Under the pieces are notes generated by a model. That model had not been told where the DNA came from. It saw only the letters and a program-made list of their open reading frames with translations, and did no database searches. A program made the position numbers and the translations under genes. Shown here piece after piece: positions 24,031 to 34,723 of a DNA stretch of 64,000 nucleotides; the first letter of the stretch is position 1; each line of letters begins with the position of its first letter. This stretch comes from Boswellia sacra (taxonomy: Eukaryota > Streptophyta > Magnoliopsida > Sapindales > Burseraceae), in contig SNVD02007645.1 of NCBI GenBank assembly GCA_013180625.2, forward strand, positions 223,266 to 287,265, in the 5' to 3' direction.

Positions 24031-24645
24031 TTCTGAATATGCATGTGGCTGCGTAAGGGCATGCATGTGGGAACGAAGGCATGCCTGCTGCGAACTCGTA
24101 CGTGATGGGCGAGAGGCGAGCTTCCTAGGGCGAGGAGAGAGTCAAGCTCGCGGGGGGGCGCAGCGTGCGCAGCAAGCTCCCGAGGGCGAGCTGCTATGCG
24201 TGCAGGGGCGAGCAGCGCCCGCGAGGACGCTGGGCGCTCAGCAAGCTCGCGTGGGCGAGCTGTGCGCTGCATGCTCGCGAGGGCGAGCTGCGCGCAGCAT
24301 GCTCACGAGAGCTGGGTGCGCATGGGCGAGTTCGCTAGGGCTGGGTACGCATGGGCGAGCTCGCGAGGGCTGGGTGCGCAGGAGCGATCATGCGAGGCGA
24401 GCTGCGTGCGAGGTGAGCTGCTGGAGAGGCATGCGAGGCGAGCTGTGCGCGGGGCGAGCTGCTGGGCGCGCAAGGGAGAAGCATGCAAGGCGCTGGGCAC
24501 GCAGGGGCGAGGTCGCGAGGCGCTGGGGGCGCAGGGACGAGGTCGGGGGGCGCTGGGCGCGCAGGGGCGGGGTCGCGAGGCGCTAGGTGCGCAGGGGCGA
24601 ACTCGCGAGGTGCTGGGCGTGTTACATGCGGCATGCGGAGGCTAC
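24030..24645. repeat. GC-rich minisatellite
   Basis: A 600-bp island of high GC in AT-rich surroundings. It is built from variants of 'gcgagggcgagctgcgcg' (24120-24480), then from a tighter ~30-bp unit, 'gcgctgggcgcgcaggggcg' plus 'aggtcgcgag' (24480-24620). Open frames appear in several phases on both strands purely because stop codons need A and T. These frames (for example 24023-24586) are low-complexity Arg/Ala/Gly and should not be read as genes. Confidence 0.9.
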
Positions 24646-24689
24646 GTGATTTGCAGGGGCCTCTCTAAAAAATTTAAAACTTCATATAT

Positions 24690-25065
24690 TAGTTACAGGG
24701 GTGTTTCCGCAAACTTTGGAAACTTCGTTTTAGTCACGGGGGTGTTTCCGTAAAATTTTGAAACTTTATTTTTAAATGCGGGGGTGTTTCTGCGAATTTT
24801 GAAACTTTGTTTTTTAATCGTGGGGGTGTTTCTGCGAATTTTGAAACTTTATTTTTTAAACGTGGGGTGTTTTCGTGAATTTTTGAAACTTTGTGTTTTA
24901 ATCGCGGGGGTGTTTCCGTGAATTTTGAAACTTTGTTTTTTAATCGCGGGAGTGTTTCTGTGAATTTTCAAACTTTGTTTTTTAATCGCGGGGGTGTTTC
25001 TGCGAATTTTGAAACTTTATTTTTTAATCGCGGGGGTGTTTCCGCGAATTTTGAAACCCTTTTTT
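24690..25065 (+). repeat. 42-bp tandem repeat with an open phase
   Basis: About eight to nine units of 'ggggtgtttc(c/t)gcgaatttt' plus 'gaaactttgttttttaatcgc'. The usual unit is 42 bp, so one phase stays open across units and reads (F)FNRGGVSANFETL repeatedly (24891-25060). Earlier units vary in length by one or two bases. It lies just upstream of the antisense gene. Confidence 0.9.
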
Positions 25066-25264
25066 TTTGTTTTTTAAAGGAAAACCAACTATATACTTTT
25101 GGTCAAGGACCAACGTGATATTTTCCTTTTCATGGGCAAAAAGTATTTTTCAAGGGCTATTTTGGAAAACTTTCAATATAGACCCCTAGCATTTTTTTCT
25201 TTCATCTCTTCCCTTCTTTAGTAGACTTGGTTTGATGACTAACGACTCCTCTTTAACTGTGCAG

Positions 25265-27523
25265 ATGGACAGAAATAAAACTACTGTGACAGTGCTACGG
25301 GGGGAATCGAGTCATCAAACCCAGTCTACAAGGAATAAGGATCCTGCGACTAACCGTAAAGAGGTTAATGGGTTTTATCAGAATTTCTTCGGCCAGGATC
25401 GTGAGCTAGGGCATAATTTTGTTAACCACAAGGTGGTAGATGCTGAGGGGGAGAGCAACTAGTCGTCCTCCGCTACCTCAGACAGTGATCCTGAAGTTGA
25501 AAAGTGGTGGGAAGCTGACCATATTGACAATCAACTCCCGGGTGATCGATTAAAAATATATAGATCCCATTTCCTTATCCCGGATTCAGTTATCCTATTT
25601 CTTCCAAGGAAAGGAGATCGATGGAGTAGGCCACCACGAGGTGTCATTGGCTTAAGCTTAGAGCTACTGAGAGCTGGTCTCCGGGTGCCTTTTGATAATT
25701 ATATTCGACGGATGCTCGATGCTATGGGCATTGCCCCTACCCAATTGTCGGCCAATGGATGGAGACTTCTAATAGCATTTTAAAGTTTATTCAGAAGCGC
25801 AGGTCTTGGTGATCCTACCACCAACCATGTTAAGTACATTTTTGTCATTCACCCACCGAACAGAGAGAAAACAGGTTGCTATTATATATCCCAGCGGGGG
25901 AAGACGGATGACTCCAACCGCCTTTTTGGCATTCCCTCACATGTGAAAGAATGGAAGTATAAACAATATTGGTGTGGTGGCAGTTGGAAGTATCAAGAAG
26001 GTGCCCGTCCAAAGGGGGAGAAGTTGAGGATTATGAGGCGTTTTGGTTTCTGCGGTACCATATTATAGTGATACCTTATCTATTTTCATTATGAAAGCTC
26101 TTGATCAACTGACATTCTTTCATGTTTTTATTACAGCTCCTTGGACCAAACGCCCGCTTTTATCTCAAAAAGAAAGAAACGACTTGCAAGAGGTACTCAA
26201 GCTACCCATTGATTCAAAAAACGTGAATATTCTCACTGATCAAGAGCAATTGGTCCGCCTTGGCTTGTCACCTCCAATTCCTCCGAAAGGTAAGCTTGAT
26301 CATTACTTTCTGATCTTACCTCACTTCATCAAGCATGTGTTTGCTTTCTTACCAGTTTTATTTTTGCGCAGGTATATTTCCTTTATATCCTACCAAGAAG
26401 CAGTTTGCCCAACTCGAAGCTAGGATGCCTCTTAAGCCTTTCGCGCATGACAGGCCTGGTCCTTCCCAGAAGAAACGGAGTGGAAGTCCTCCAACTCTTG
26501 GACCTTTGAATAGGAAAGCCAGTGGTCACAAGGAGATTCCCATACGGAAGTCTGTTCCTGATAAGTCGACCCCTGTTCAGCCTATGGACGAAGTAGCAGT
26601 CTCAAAGCCTACTAGAAGTAAGTTACCCCCAACCTCTCAGCTACCTAGGCATTTTACTTTTGATAGTACGGGCTTTCAAAGTGGCTCGACATATGGAGAC
26701 TACCTTCGCGAATTGTCTCAAAGTGCTGCACGTTTCATGCCTACTAATGTCTTCCCCGAGAGTGTAAAACTTACATATTTCGATGCGATCGCTGCTAGTA
26801 TTGGCATCATACTTCAGGTTGGATTTTACTAAGACCCTTTCTCTCTTTTTTTTATTATTATATTTTTTTACTTTTGAAAGACATGCCTCATCTGCTTTCC
26901 TCTCTTTGTCTTTCTTTCTGTAGGCGACAGGACCCTTAGCTCAAGGAGAGTCTACTAACACCAACCTCCTCAATGAGGTTAATCATCTCACTTCTGAGGT
27001 TGCCGACTGGAAGGGAAAATATCAAGTCTGCCTTGACAATTTAACTGAAACAGAGAGAAAGATGGCAGAGATGAAAGAACAGATGGGCAGAATGAAAGCT
27101 GACTTGTCTGAAGCCAAGAAGGAGGCAGCTATCCAGCATAAAAGGGCCAATGATCTTGATCAAGAGCTTCGGGAGAGGACTGTTACTGAGCAAAGTAGGA
27201 TTGACAAAGCAGTTACTCGCTTCTATAGGGGTCGTATCTACCAGCAAGCTATAGAACGTTCCTATATTGATGGAGTCAATGGGGTGCGTAAATGGTTCCA
27301 TGACCGCTACCCAGAGATTGATCAGTCTCCCATAGCTGAAGAGTTAAACTTGGTGGCAGAGTCTATCCCGACAGCAAACTCTGATCCTGAGCAATTCCAC
27401 CGCTTCATCCTTAAAGATGAAGATTATGAGTCGACATTGGATACGGCAGCCTGGGAGGCCAAGCAAGGCGACTCTACCTCATCGTCTTTAGAAGAAGAAG
27501 GAGGAGATGAAGTCACTTCTTAG
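25265..27523 (+). pseudogene. Antisense ORF of Tat element, 'putative gypsy type transposon' family (Transposase_28-like)
   Basis: Four exons are inferred from GT-AG sites and frame continuity: 25265-26054, 26137-26289, 26372-26817 and 26924-27523. Exon 1 starts MDRNKTTVTV and includes FLPRKGDRWSRPPRGVIGLS, LELLRAGLRVPF and IAPTQLSANGWR, which is the typical core of this plant transposon-associated family. The last exon is a long coiled coil (TERKMAEMKEQMGRMKADL) followed by a cluster of acidic residues. Exon 1 holds two in-frame stops, TAG near 25460 and TAA near 25780, so it is a pseudogene even though exons 2-4 are open. It runs opposite to gag. Its role in the element's life cycle is unknown. 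Confidence 0.82.
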
Positions 27524-27896
27524 AGATAGTTGGAGTTCTTAGGTAGATGCTTATTCGTAGGGAATAATCATATTAAGACTGTTTTCTAAGCCTTGACTTT
27601 ATCTTTTATTATCTTTTCTTTCAGTTCAATGTCATAGGTGAGGATTTGTCCTTACTTGGACTATATGTGTGGCATTCCTCAACCAATTTTGAAATAATAA
27701 AAACTCTAAGAATTTTTTCCAGTGTTATATTCTTTTACTCTTTTCATCTTCTTACAGCTTGATCATATATGAGTTTTAAAGATGTATGGTTTAAAATAAA
27801 TTGAACACTTTATTGATAATCTCTTTATCGGTCTCCTTAAAGGAGTCATTACATATGCATAAGTCCCTAGGAGGAGTTATTACATATATAAAGAGA
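27524..27896. other. Gap between antisense ORF and end of pol
   Basis: AT-rich text with possible polyadenylation signals for the plus-strand antisense gene (AATAATAAAA near 27694). A short repeat ('ggagt(c/t)attacatat') occurs twice at 27841-27885. No coding content. Confidence 0.5.
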
Positions 27897-28078
27897 CTAT
27901 GGATAATACTTCTTTAAGTGTTCAACATTCCATGGATGACGAAGCAACCTCCCATCTATGGTGACAAGTCTGTAGGTGCCTGGTCAGATGACTGCTTTGA
28001 CTAGATAAGGACCCTCCCAGTTGGGCCCCAATGTTCCGTCAGTGGGATCTCGAGTACTTGGTAGTACTTACCCACTTA
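27897..28078 (-). pseudogene. Integrase C-terminal remnant of Tat-type pol
   Basis: Minus-strand reading gives STRDPTDGTLGPNWEGPYLV, then PGTYRL, HPWNVEHLKKYYP and a stop at 27897-27899. This is the well-known end of Ty3/gypsy Tat-lineage integrase. An in-frame stop replaces a residue after KAVI. Upstream it joins directly to the protease-RT linker. Confidence 0.85.
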
Positions 28079-28079
28079 G

Positions 28080-30606
28080 TTTATGCCCACAGAAGGTTCT
28101 CCTCGAATCATCAATAGCTTATGTGCCTTCTCTTTAAAAGCCATGTTGTAGCATTCTTGAGAGGCTCGCTATTCTCCTCTAACTTCTCCTATCCCCGAAG
28201 GTGTTGAAAACTTCAAGACATGATGATAGACACCCATCACTGCTTTGAAGTCGTAAAGTGATGGCCGTCCAAGAATGTCGTTATAAACACCCGGATGATC
28301 TACTACGAGAAAGTTCACCATTTAGGTTGTCTGTAGGAAACCTTCTCCCAAGGTCACCGGTAATGAAATTACTCATTCGGGAATAACTTTTCCTCGAGCA
28401 AATCCTATCAGAGAAGTTTGGATGCCTCTCATATCTTTACGATTAAGACCCAATCGATCAAATGCATTCAACGACATTATGTCAGCTGAGCTCCCGTTGT
28501 CAATCAATACTCTTTGTAGCCTTTTATTGGCCACTATTACTGTGAGGACCAAGGCATCACAATAAGGATGATGAATGCCCTGCGCATCTTGAGATGAAAA
28601 AGAGATAACATCACGATCCCCAACATTGGTGGAGGAGGCTGTCAAGTTGACTTCGTGGCGAGGGATGTCATATCTTGCTTGTCTAGCTAGGTGCCTCTGG
28701 GCTTGGGAACTCGGACCAGCTACTACTCCCCCAAAAATTGTGGCTACTTCGTCTAATGGTTCTTTCCCTTTGTCATTCTTGCTAGATGGTTCGGGGGGGC
28801 GATAAATGTATTCTTGTAGCTGGCCATCCTTGATAAGACCTTCAATTTGTTTTCTTAATTCAAAGCAATCTGCAGTGTTATGACCATGAGCCCAGTGGAA
28901 ATGGTAAAACTTTCTCTTATCTCTTGCTCTTGGATCCGACCGTAAAGGGGCAGATTCTTTCAGTAGTCCCTTATCTTTGATTTCTTTCAAGATATCATGC
29001 TGTGGCATATTAAGTAATGTGAAAATATGGTGCTCCTCTTGGGGTCGATCATTATGATCTTGGTGGGGTTGGGTGGATGACCCTTGCAACAAGAGACGAT
29101 CATTTCTAAATGTATCTCGCACGGAGCATCGGTCCGAAGTTGATCTCTGATTTCTATCATGATGCTCTCTCCTGTGATTGCGATACGGTCGTCCATCTGT
29201 ACGGGAGGAATTACGCATCACCGGAGTCTGCCCAGGATAATTTGCTTGATAAATTTCCTCTGTATTGGCATGGCTAGAGATCCTTGCCAATGCTTCTTGG
29301 TACGTGCGTGGGAGGTTAACAAAAAATTCCCATGCTAGAGGGAGCTCTTCTTTGATTCCCTGGACCAAACCTTGCATAGCATAGCTATCATTAAATATAT
29401 CCACTCGGGTAACCTCCCGCTGATACCTGTCCACAAATGCACGGAGGGATTCATTACGACCCTGCTTGATTGAAAGAAGGCTCTGTACTGGTCGACTTCT
29501 TGTCTTCATATTGCTAAAGTGCGTGAGAAAACTACGAGCAAGCTCATCAAAGCTGGAGATGGATGAGGTTGGTAACCTCCTATACCATTGCTTAGTTGAT
29601 CCTCCTAGGGTAAGAGAAAAGATTCTACACATTATTCCCCCTGAGACCCCTTGTATCTCCATATGAGAAACAAAAGAGTCTAAATGCTCTCGGGGGTCAG
29701 TCGTCCCTTGGTAAAGCTCAAGTTGCAGCACCCAGAATCCGTACGGGTATCTTTCCCTAAGGATATCTTCAGCAAAGGGTGACTCCCATTGTGGACGACC
29801 ATCCTCTTCTCCTCCTGAACATTTAATCAACTTCTCCAGTTTATGAATTTTTTCATCCATTTCTCGCTTGAATTCCGCATAATGATTATCCGATGTTTCC
29901 TCCTCTAAGACATCCATTGGAACAACATCTGGGTGATGATTCTTACTTCTAGGTGGTGAGCTGGGACGATTTCTTTTTTACTGATAGTCGCCCTTTGGAG
30001 CGTAAGGACCATGATAAGAATAGGCTGGCTGATCAACATTACTTCCTTTTGGTCCTTACTCAACGTTTGTATGGCGCTTTTTGTTTAAAGAGTGACGAAG
30101 GTCTACTACTGCCAATCGTTGTTCAGATATGATGTGTGAAGGAGAGGGAATCTTTGGGCGACTATCCCCTCCTTGAACAATAGGATGAGAAAGATTTGGT
30201 TGAATGACTTGATGGAGAGGTAATCCAGTAGTCTGGGCAACTAGGTCAGTATGCCCACCAACATCCGTCGGAACATTAGGTACTACCATAGCACTCCTTG
30301 GGTTATTTCCAGCAGTATTTGCAGCCTGTTGAGTACTTTGTCCAAAAGCTTGGTTGAACATAGTTACCATACGGTTCATTTGTTCACCAAAATTTCGCAT
30401 GGTATGCTCTATGGTTGTCAATCGACTCGTCTTGCCTTTCCTCGGTCTCCTAAGTGGAACTCAGGGTTGATGGGGTTAGGGCCCATCCTTGAGGATATTA
30501 CTAAAGCTCTCCCTGTATCAACTACCCTTCGACGTCGGGGAAGTGCTTCTACCTCAATTTCTTCGTCAACCTCTAGGGAGGTTGAGTGTTGGAATGCGTG
30601 ACTCAT
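28080..30606 (-). pseudogene. Tat-type gag and aspartic protease remnant
   Basis: Gag appears to begin at 30606 (MSHAFQHSTSLEVDEE), is frameshifted near 30420, and continues to a stop at 30056 plus another stop near 29980. The long open part, 29917-28373, holds the capsid-like gag domain (WESPFAEDILRERYP, YQGTTDPREHLDSF, KQWYRRLP, SLLSIKQGRNESLRAFVDRY). Next come a cysteine-poor basic stretch and a knuckle-like HWAHGHNTADCFELR region, then a retropepsin with VLIDNGSSADIMS, so the active-site Asp is DNGSS. After a stop at 28373, protease text resumes (DHPGVYNDILGRPSLYDFKA) down to about 28200, and a linker (ASQECYNMAF) leads to the deletion junction. Not functional. Confidence 0.88.
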
Positions 30607-30660
30607 GATATGTTTGATTATATTTGGATGGGAGTAACAACTAAAGAGGCTTAGATTGTC

Positions 30661-30679
30661 GTTCCCACAGACGGCGCTA
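30661..30679 (-). other. Primer-binding site of the Tat-type element
   Basis: The minus strand reads TAGCGCCGTCTGTGGGAAC beside the right LTR. It differs by one base from the TGGCGCCGTCTGTGGGAA seen in many plant Ty3/gypsy elements. Confidence 0.88.
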
Positions 30680-30681
30680 AC

Positions 30682-31063
30682 TGTTGATGCACGATTTTCA
30701 GACGGCCGGGAAGCGGATCGGAGCTCGAATTGTACGTCGGGTCCAATCCTACAAGCAAAGAAAAATAGTCAGGGGTGCCAACGGTGGTACCGGCAAAAAC
30801 CCTCCGATACTCAAGTCAGTTTCCGGCACTCCGGAATTTTCTGGGAGAATTTCCTAGAGAGAGAATCTCTCAAAAGCAAAGGAAATTTAGAGAGAGAATG
30901 AGTTCAGAAAAGTGTGCATACCTTGAGTAATAATTCGAAGGGTTTATATAGGAGTCAGGATGAGTCATTGTGAGACTCAGATAATAGGCCCAAATAATAG
31001 ACTTTAGTAACAGGTTTACTGTATTAGATTTAATTGAGACCCAATTTTATTATGGCCATAACA
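30682..31063 (-). repeat. 5' LTR of the Tat-type element
   Basis: 382 bp, the partner of 22924-23291. The extra length is mainly an insert near 30779-30793 (AACGGTGGTACCGGC region). The minus-strand TATA lies near 30942-30951. Confidence 0.93.
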
Positions 31064-31735
31064 CCTATAAAATGACCTTTTAATAATCTATTTAGTTGCT
31101 AGTATTTGTCCCTTTAACGAAAAAACTACTGTATAATATTATATCCTTCATTACTATTAATTTAAGTTATCTTTAATTAATTAATTTTATATTAATGATA
31201 AGAAATAAATTTTATAAAATTTATTCGAGGATAATTTGACAAATATAAGCGAATTCGATTTATAAGCATTTTTTACCCTTGACATCTAATACAACCGCAG
31301 TTTACTTAATATGATTTCAAAAAAAATTATAAATTCAATATCAAATATTGAGTTGGACTAAAAGAAAAATAATTTTTTTTTGCATTTAATTTTCTGACTT
31401 GAGGTGACACGTCATAAACGCTTTGCCACGTGGTAACCACACAATTCACGAGGACAACATAATGACTCCAAAAGGAGGTATAATCGTAATTGCACAAACG
31501 CAACTTCGAATCCGCTTCGGTCTTCTTCTACAGAGCAAACCATCTGTCGCCGTTCGGTTCTGGTAGGCGAACCTGCGAAAAGCATTTATTTATTTATTCA
31601 TATAAATATCCATACAAACAACCAACCAACCAACCAAACACGCCCTAATTCAGATTCAAATCGTCCTCTTCCTACTCGATTTCTTTACGCTCTACGTTGC
31701 CTTCGATTTGAAAACGAACGCACGAGAATTTGAAA
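31064..31735 (+). promoter_or_regulatory. OEP61 upstream region with G-box
   Basis: About 670 bases between the Tat-type LTR and the OEP61 start. A G-box CACGTG lies at 31427-31432, and a GACACGTCAT element lies 20 bases earlier; these ACGT-core motifs bind bZIP/bHLH factors in plants. The last 250 bases are richer in C and look like a 5' leader. The transposon insertion ends within a few hundred bases of the presumed promoter. No convincing TATA box was found. Confidence 0.5.
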
Positions 31736-34687
31736 ATGTTTAACGGAACGATGGATCCGGAGATGATTAGATTGGCGCAGGAGCAGATGAGTCGCATGTC
31801 GCCGGCTGACTTCGCCCGGATCCAGCAACAGGTTTGGGCCGTGTTTGGTTGAATTGTTCGAAGTGTTTATTATCAAGTTGATGAAGGATTAATCGTGTTT
31901 AATTGATGCGTAGAATGAGCTTGTGGTGCGATTTTGATTGAAATGAATTTTTATAATTTGAATTGAATGGATAGAATTGTTTGGTTTCTTTGAATTGTGA
32001 ATGGTTTGAACCATTTTACTCTTTTGAATAGAGGGTTTCCGTTGGAGTTTTTATTTTTTATTTTTCAAAAAATAGTGTCGAATTGGATAGGATTAAATAG
32101 TTTCATGATGCTTTTGATGTCAAAAGCGCTTTTTAGAATCTCTTATATTGTTTGGTTGCAAATTGAAGAATTGCTTATGGGTGGTAAGAAGTCTGTAGAA
32201 TCTCAAAATTTGAGCTTTTCTCCAGTAGACAACATTTTTTTTTTTAAAGTAAGTTTAGAATTTTAAAACTAAATTCATTTTTGTAATTTGCTTTTAGAAA
32301 GCACTTGTACGTTTACAATCAACAACTAATGAATTTTTATTAGGAATTGTATTTTCTCAAGTATAAGCTCTACATTCATAAGTTCTACTTTGACTAAACT
32401 GCATCAAATGGAGCCTAATTATCAATCGCTCTTCTGGATTAGCAAAAATTGATTTTACCATAAAACTGATTAAACTAGACAGCAGCTAGCCTTAGTGCAG
32501 CAATAGTATTTGAGGTGGTGAAGCGAACATAAATTACTTAAATTGAAAACAGAAACATTAGCAAAAATCAAGGTTGTGTTCGTTTATGAATTTTGTAAAA
32601 TTTGATCTATTTCTTCCAGTTATTACCAAAACCTTTTTATTTCATAACATAGTTGAGCCATTTGCGTGATTGTCTGAGAATAATTTTTAAGAACCAAAAC
32701 TTATTTCTTTTTTACTATACACTCCACTACCTCATTAGCCCACCAAGACAGCCCCAATAATCTGTCTATTACTAAGTAGTTTTCTATAATTGTCTCCTGC
32801 AATTCCTCTCTCAATCTAATGACAATACTTTGGAAATCACCGAATCCAAGATTTGGTGGGGCATTCTGGGTTCTTGTGATTGTTTACTTATTGAGAATCA
32901 ATTTTTGCTTTTTGGGAAGGAAACAATTCTAAAACTCTTTGGAGATGTATCACTTTTGCCCTTCTTTGGGTATTATGGCAAGAAAGGAGCAATAATATTT
33001 TTGGTGAGAAAGAAGATGCCAGTTGTAGCAGATTATGAGTAGAATTAGATTTTTGTTTCCTTTTTGTTTCAATTTCAATTTTTTAAAGAAGCTGCTTGTT
33101 TTTGTCTGATTCAAGTGAAAGATTTATTACTTGTATAGAACTGTTACCCCTACATTGACTTTTTCTAATCTCTTTATGGATATCTAATCCACTAATGTAA
33201 TCTTTCTATATTTTTCTTTAATATATATTTACAATTTCTTATTAATCTCTCTATGTTTTAATTTATTGTGTTTCAAGTCCTTGTTCTTTAAAGAATACAT
33301 TGACAGTATTTGACTCTATGGTGTTTAATGGGCCATTGAGCTGTCCCATTGGTTAGCTGATTGTCTTCTAGCTTTTGACTGTCATGATCTGCCCGTGGCC
33401 TTGCAGATGATGGCTAATCCAGATTTGATGAGAATGGCCACAGAAAACATGAAGAACATGAGGCCTGAGGACTTAAAACGTGCTGCAGAACAGTTAAATT
33501 ATACCCGTCCCGAGGAGATGGCTCAGATTGGTGAGAAATTGGCTAAGGCTACCCCTGAAGAGATTGCCTCTATGCGTACCCGTGTTGATGCTCAGGTGAC
33601 TTATGAATTAAATGCTGCGCAGATGTTGAAGAAACAGGTAAGTTTAAAGCATCTAAATTGGCACAATGATATTCATTTTTGCTCAAAAGTTAAGTGAATG
33701 ATTTGTTGATATCGTGATTAAATACCCATGCTTTGGGTTTGGTCTCAAATAGACTGATTTATATAGCTGAGGCATAGACCTGTTCAATAGATTTCATAAG
33801 GAGAGTGTTGCTCCACTTTGACTGGGCTTTAAAATGATTTCAAGAATGTAAAGAAGCAAATAATGCAGGAGCTATTGGAATAATTTGTATTTCTGTTGGG
33901 ATTATCTGAAGCTCAGATCATTGGCTGAGAAAATTGGAACTGAGAAGATTTTATTGGCTTGCTAATCAGCATGAAAAATGAATATGTAACTCCAAACAGT
34001 AAAAGAATCTACGTTGAGGTGCTGAAACTAATCCTCCAAGATACATAGTATGTTTTGATTTCTTCTTCTTCAATAACAACTTGTGTGTTGCTGTCATGAT
34101 TGTATGGTCGGATAGATGTCTTCTCAGCCCAAGCTTAAGGTTATGAGTTTTGACAAGACTTTTGGGTTCGCAGTATAGTCAATCTGTGTATTCTGGTTTT
34201 TTGGGCATATTTAGGTGAGCAAAGGATTTACAGTTTTTTTGCCATGTATTAATAACTCAATTTTAGTAATGATGCAATAAAAGCTTAGAATCTGGTTTGC
34301 CGTAATTACAAGAGAGCTAGGTCTGTGTCCAAGTTTCTGCATTTGACATTGAAGACTAATGGCAAAGAAAGAAAGTAATGAGAAAAATGCCCAAGTTTGT
34401 ATAATGAAAAGAATTGTTGAGGGAAATTTTTCCATAATTATAGCCAAATGACTCTAATCAGAGATTATCCCACTCACAAAAAAGAAAAAGGGCCTCAAAC
34501 TAGTGGGGATGTTTAGCTTTCCAGGACTAATGGTTTCTCGTTCTTACTGTAGTCATGACATGCTTTTGAAACCAATAAATCAATGTACTTTTGATGCTTA
34601 AGATTACATCTGACATTACTAATAAATATACGTTGTTCAATGCCATAATAATTGAGTTGGTTATATAGAATTTGAATATTGTGCTTC

Positions 34688-34723
<36 letters not shown>

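Larger units (their letters stand above)
22924..31063 (-). mobile_element. Ty3/gypsy Tat/Retand-type retrotransposon, pol deleted, antisense ORF
   Basis: LTRs 22924-23291 and 30682-31063 begin TGTTGATGCACG and end CATAACA. The flanks CCTGT (22919-22923) and CCTAT (31064-31068) are a 5-bp duplication with one change. On minus, from the right: primer-binding site, gag, protease, a PR-RT linker joined to the integrase C-terminus, stop, then an oppositely oriented spliced gene (25265-27523), tandem repeats, polypurine tract and 3' LTR. An antisense gene between pol and the 3' LTR is a known feature of some Tat-lineage elements, which supports the placement. RT, RNase H and nearly all of integrase are missing, so the copy is dead. 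Confidence 0.9.

Noticed and set aside
24021..24753. Several long overlapping frames on both strands in the GC-rich block
   Set aside because: They arise because the repeat has few A/T-containing stops; the products are Arg/Ala/Gly repeats open in several phases and on both strands.
2529..31063. Endogenous pararetrovirus (caulimovirid) insertion
   Set aside because: All RT-element pieces have LTRs, target duplications and copia or Ty3 domain order; no movement-protein or coat-protein text is seen.
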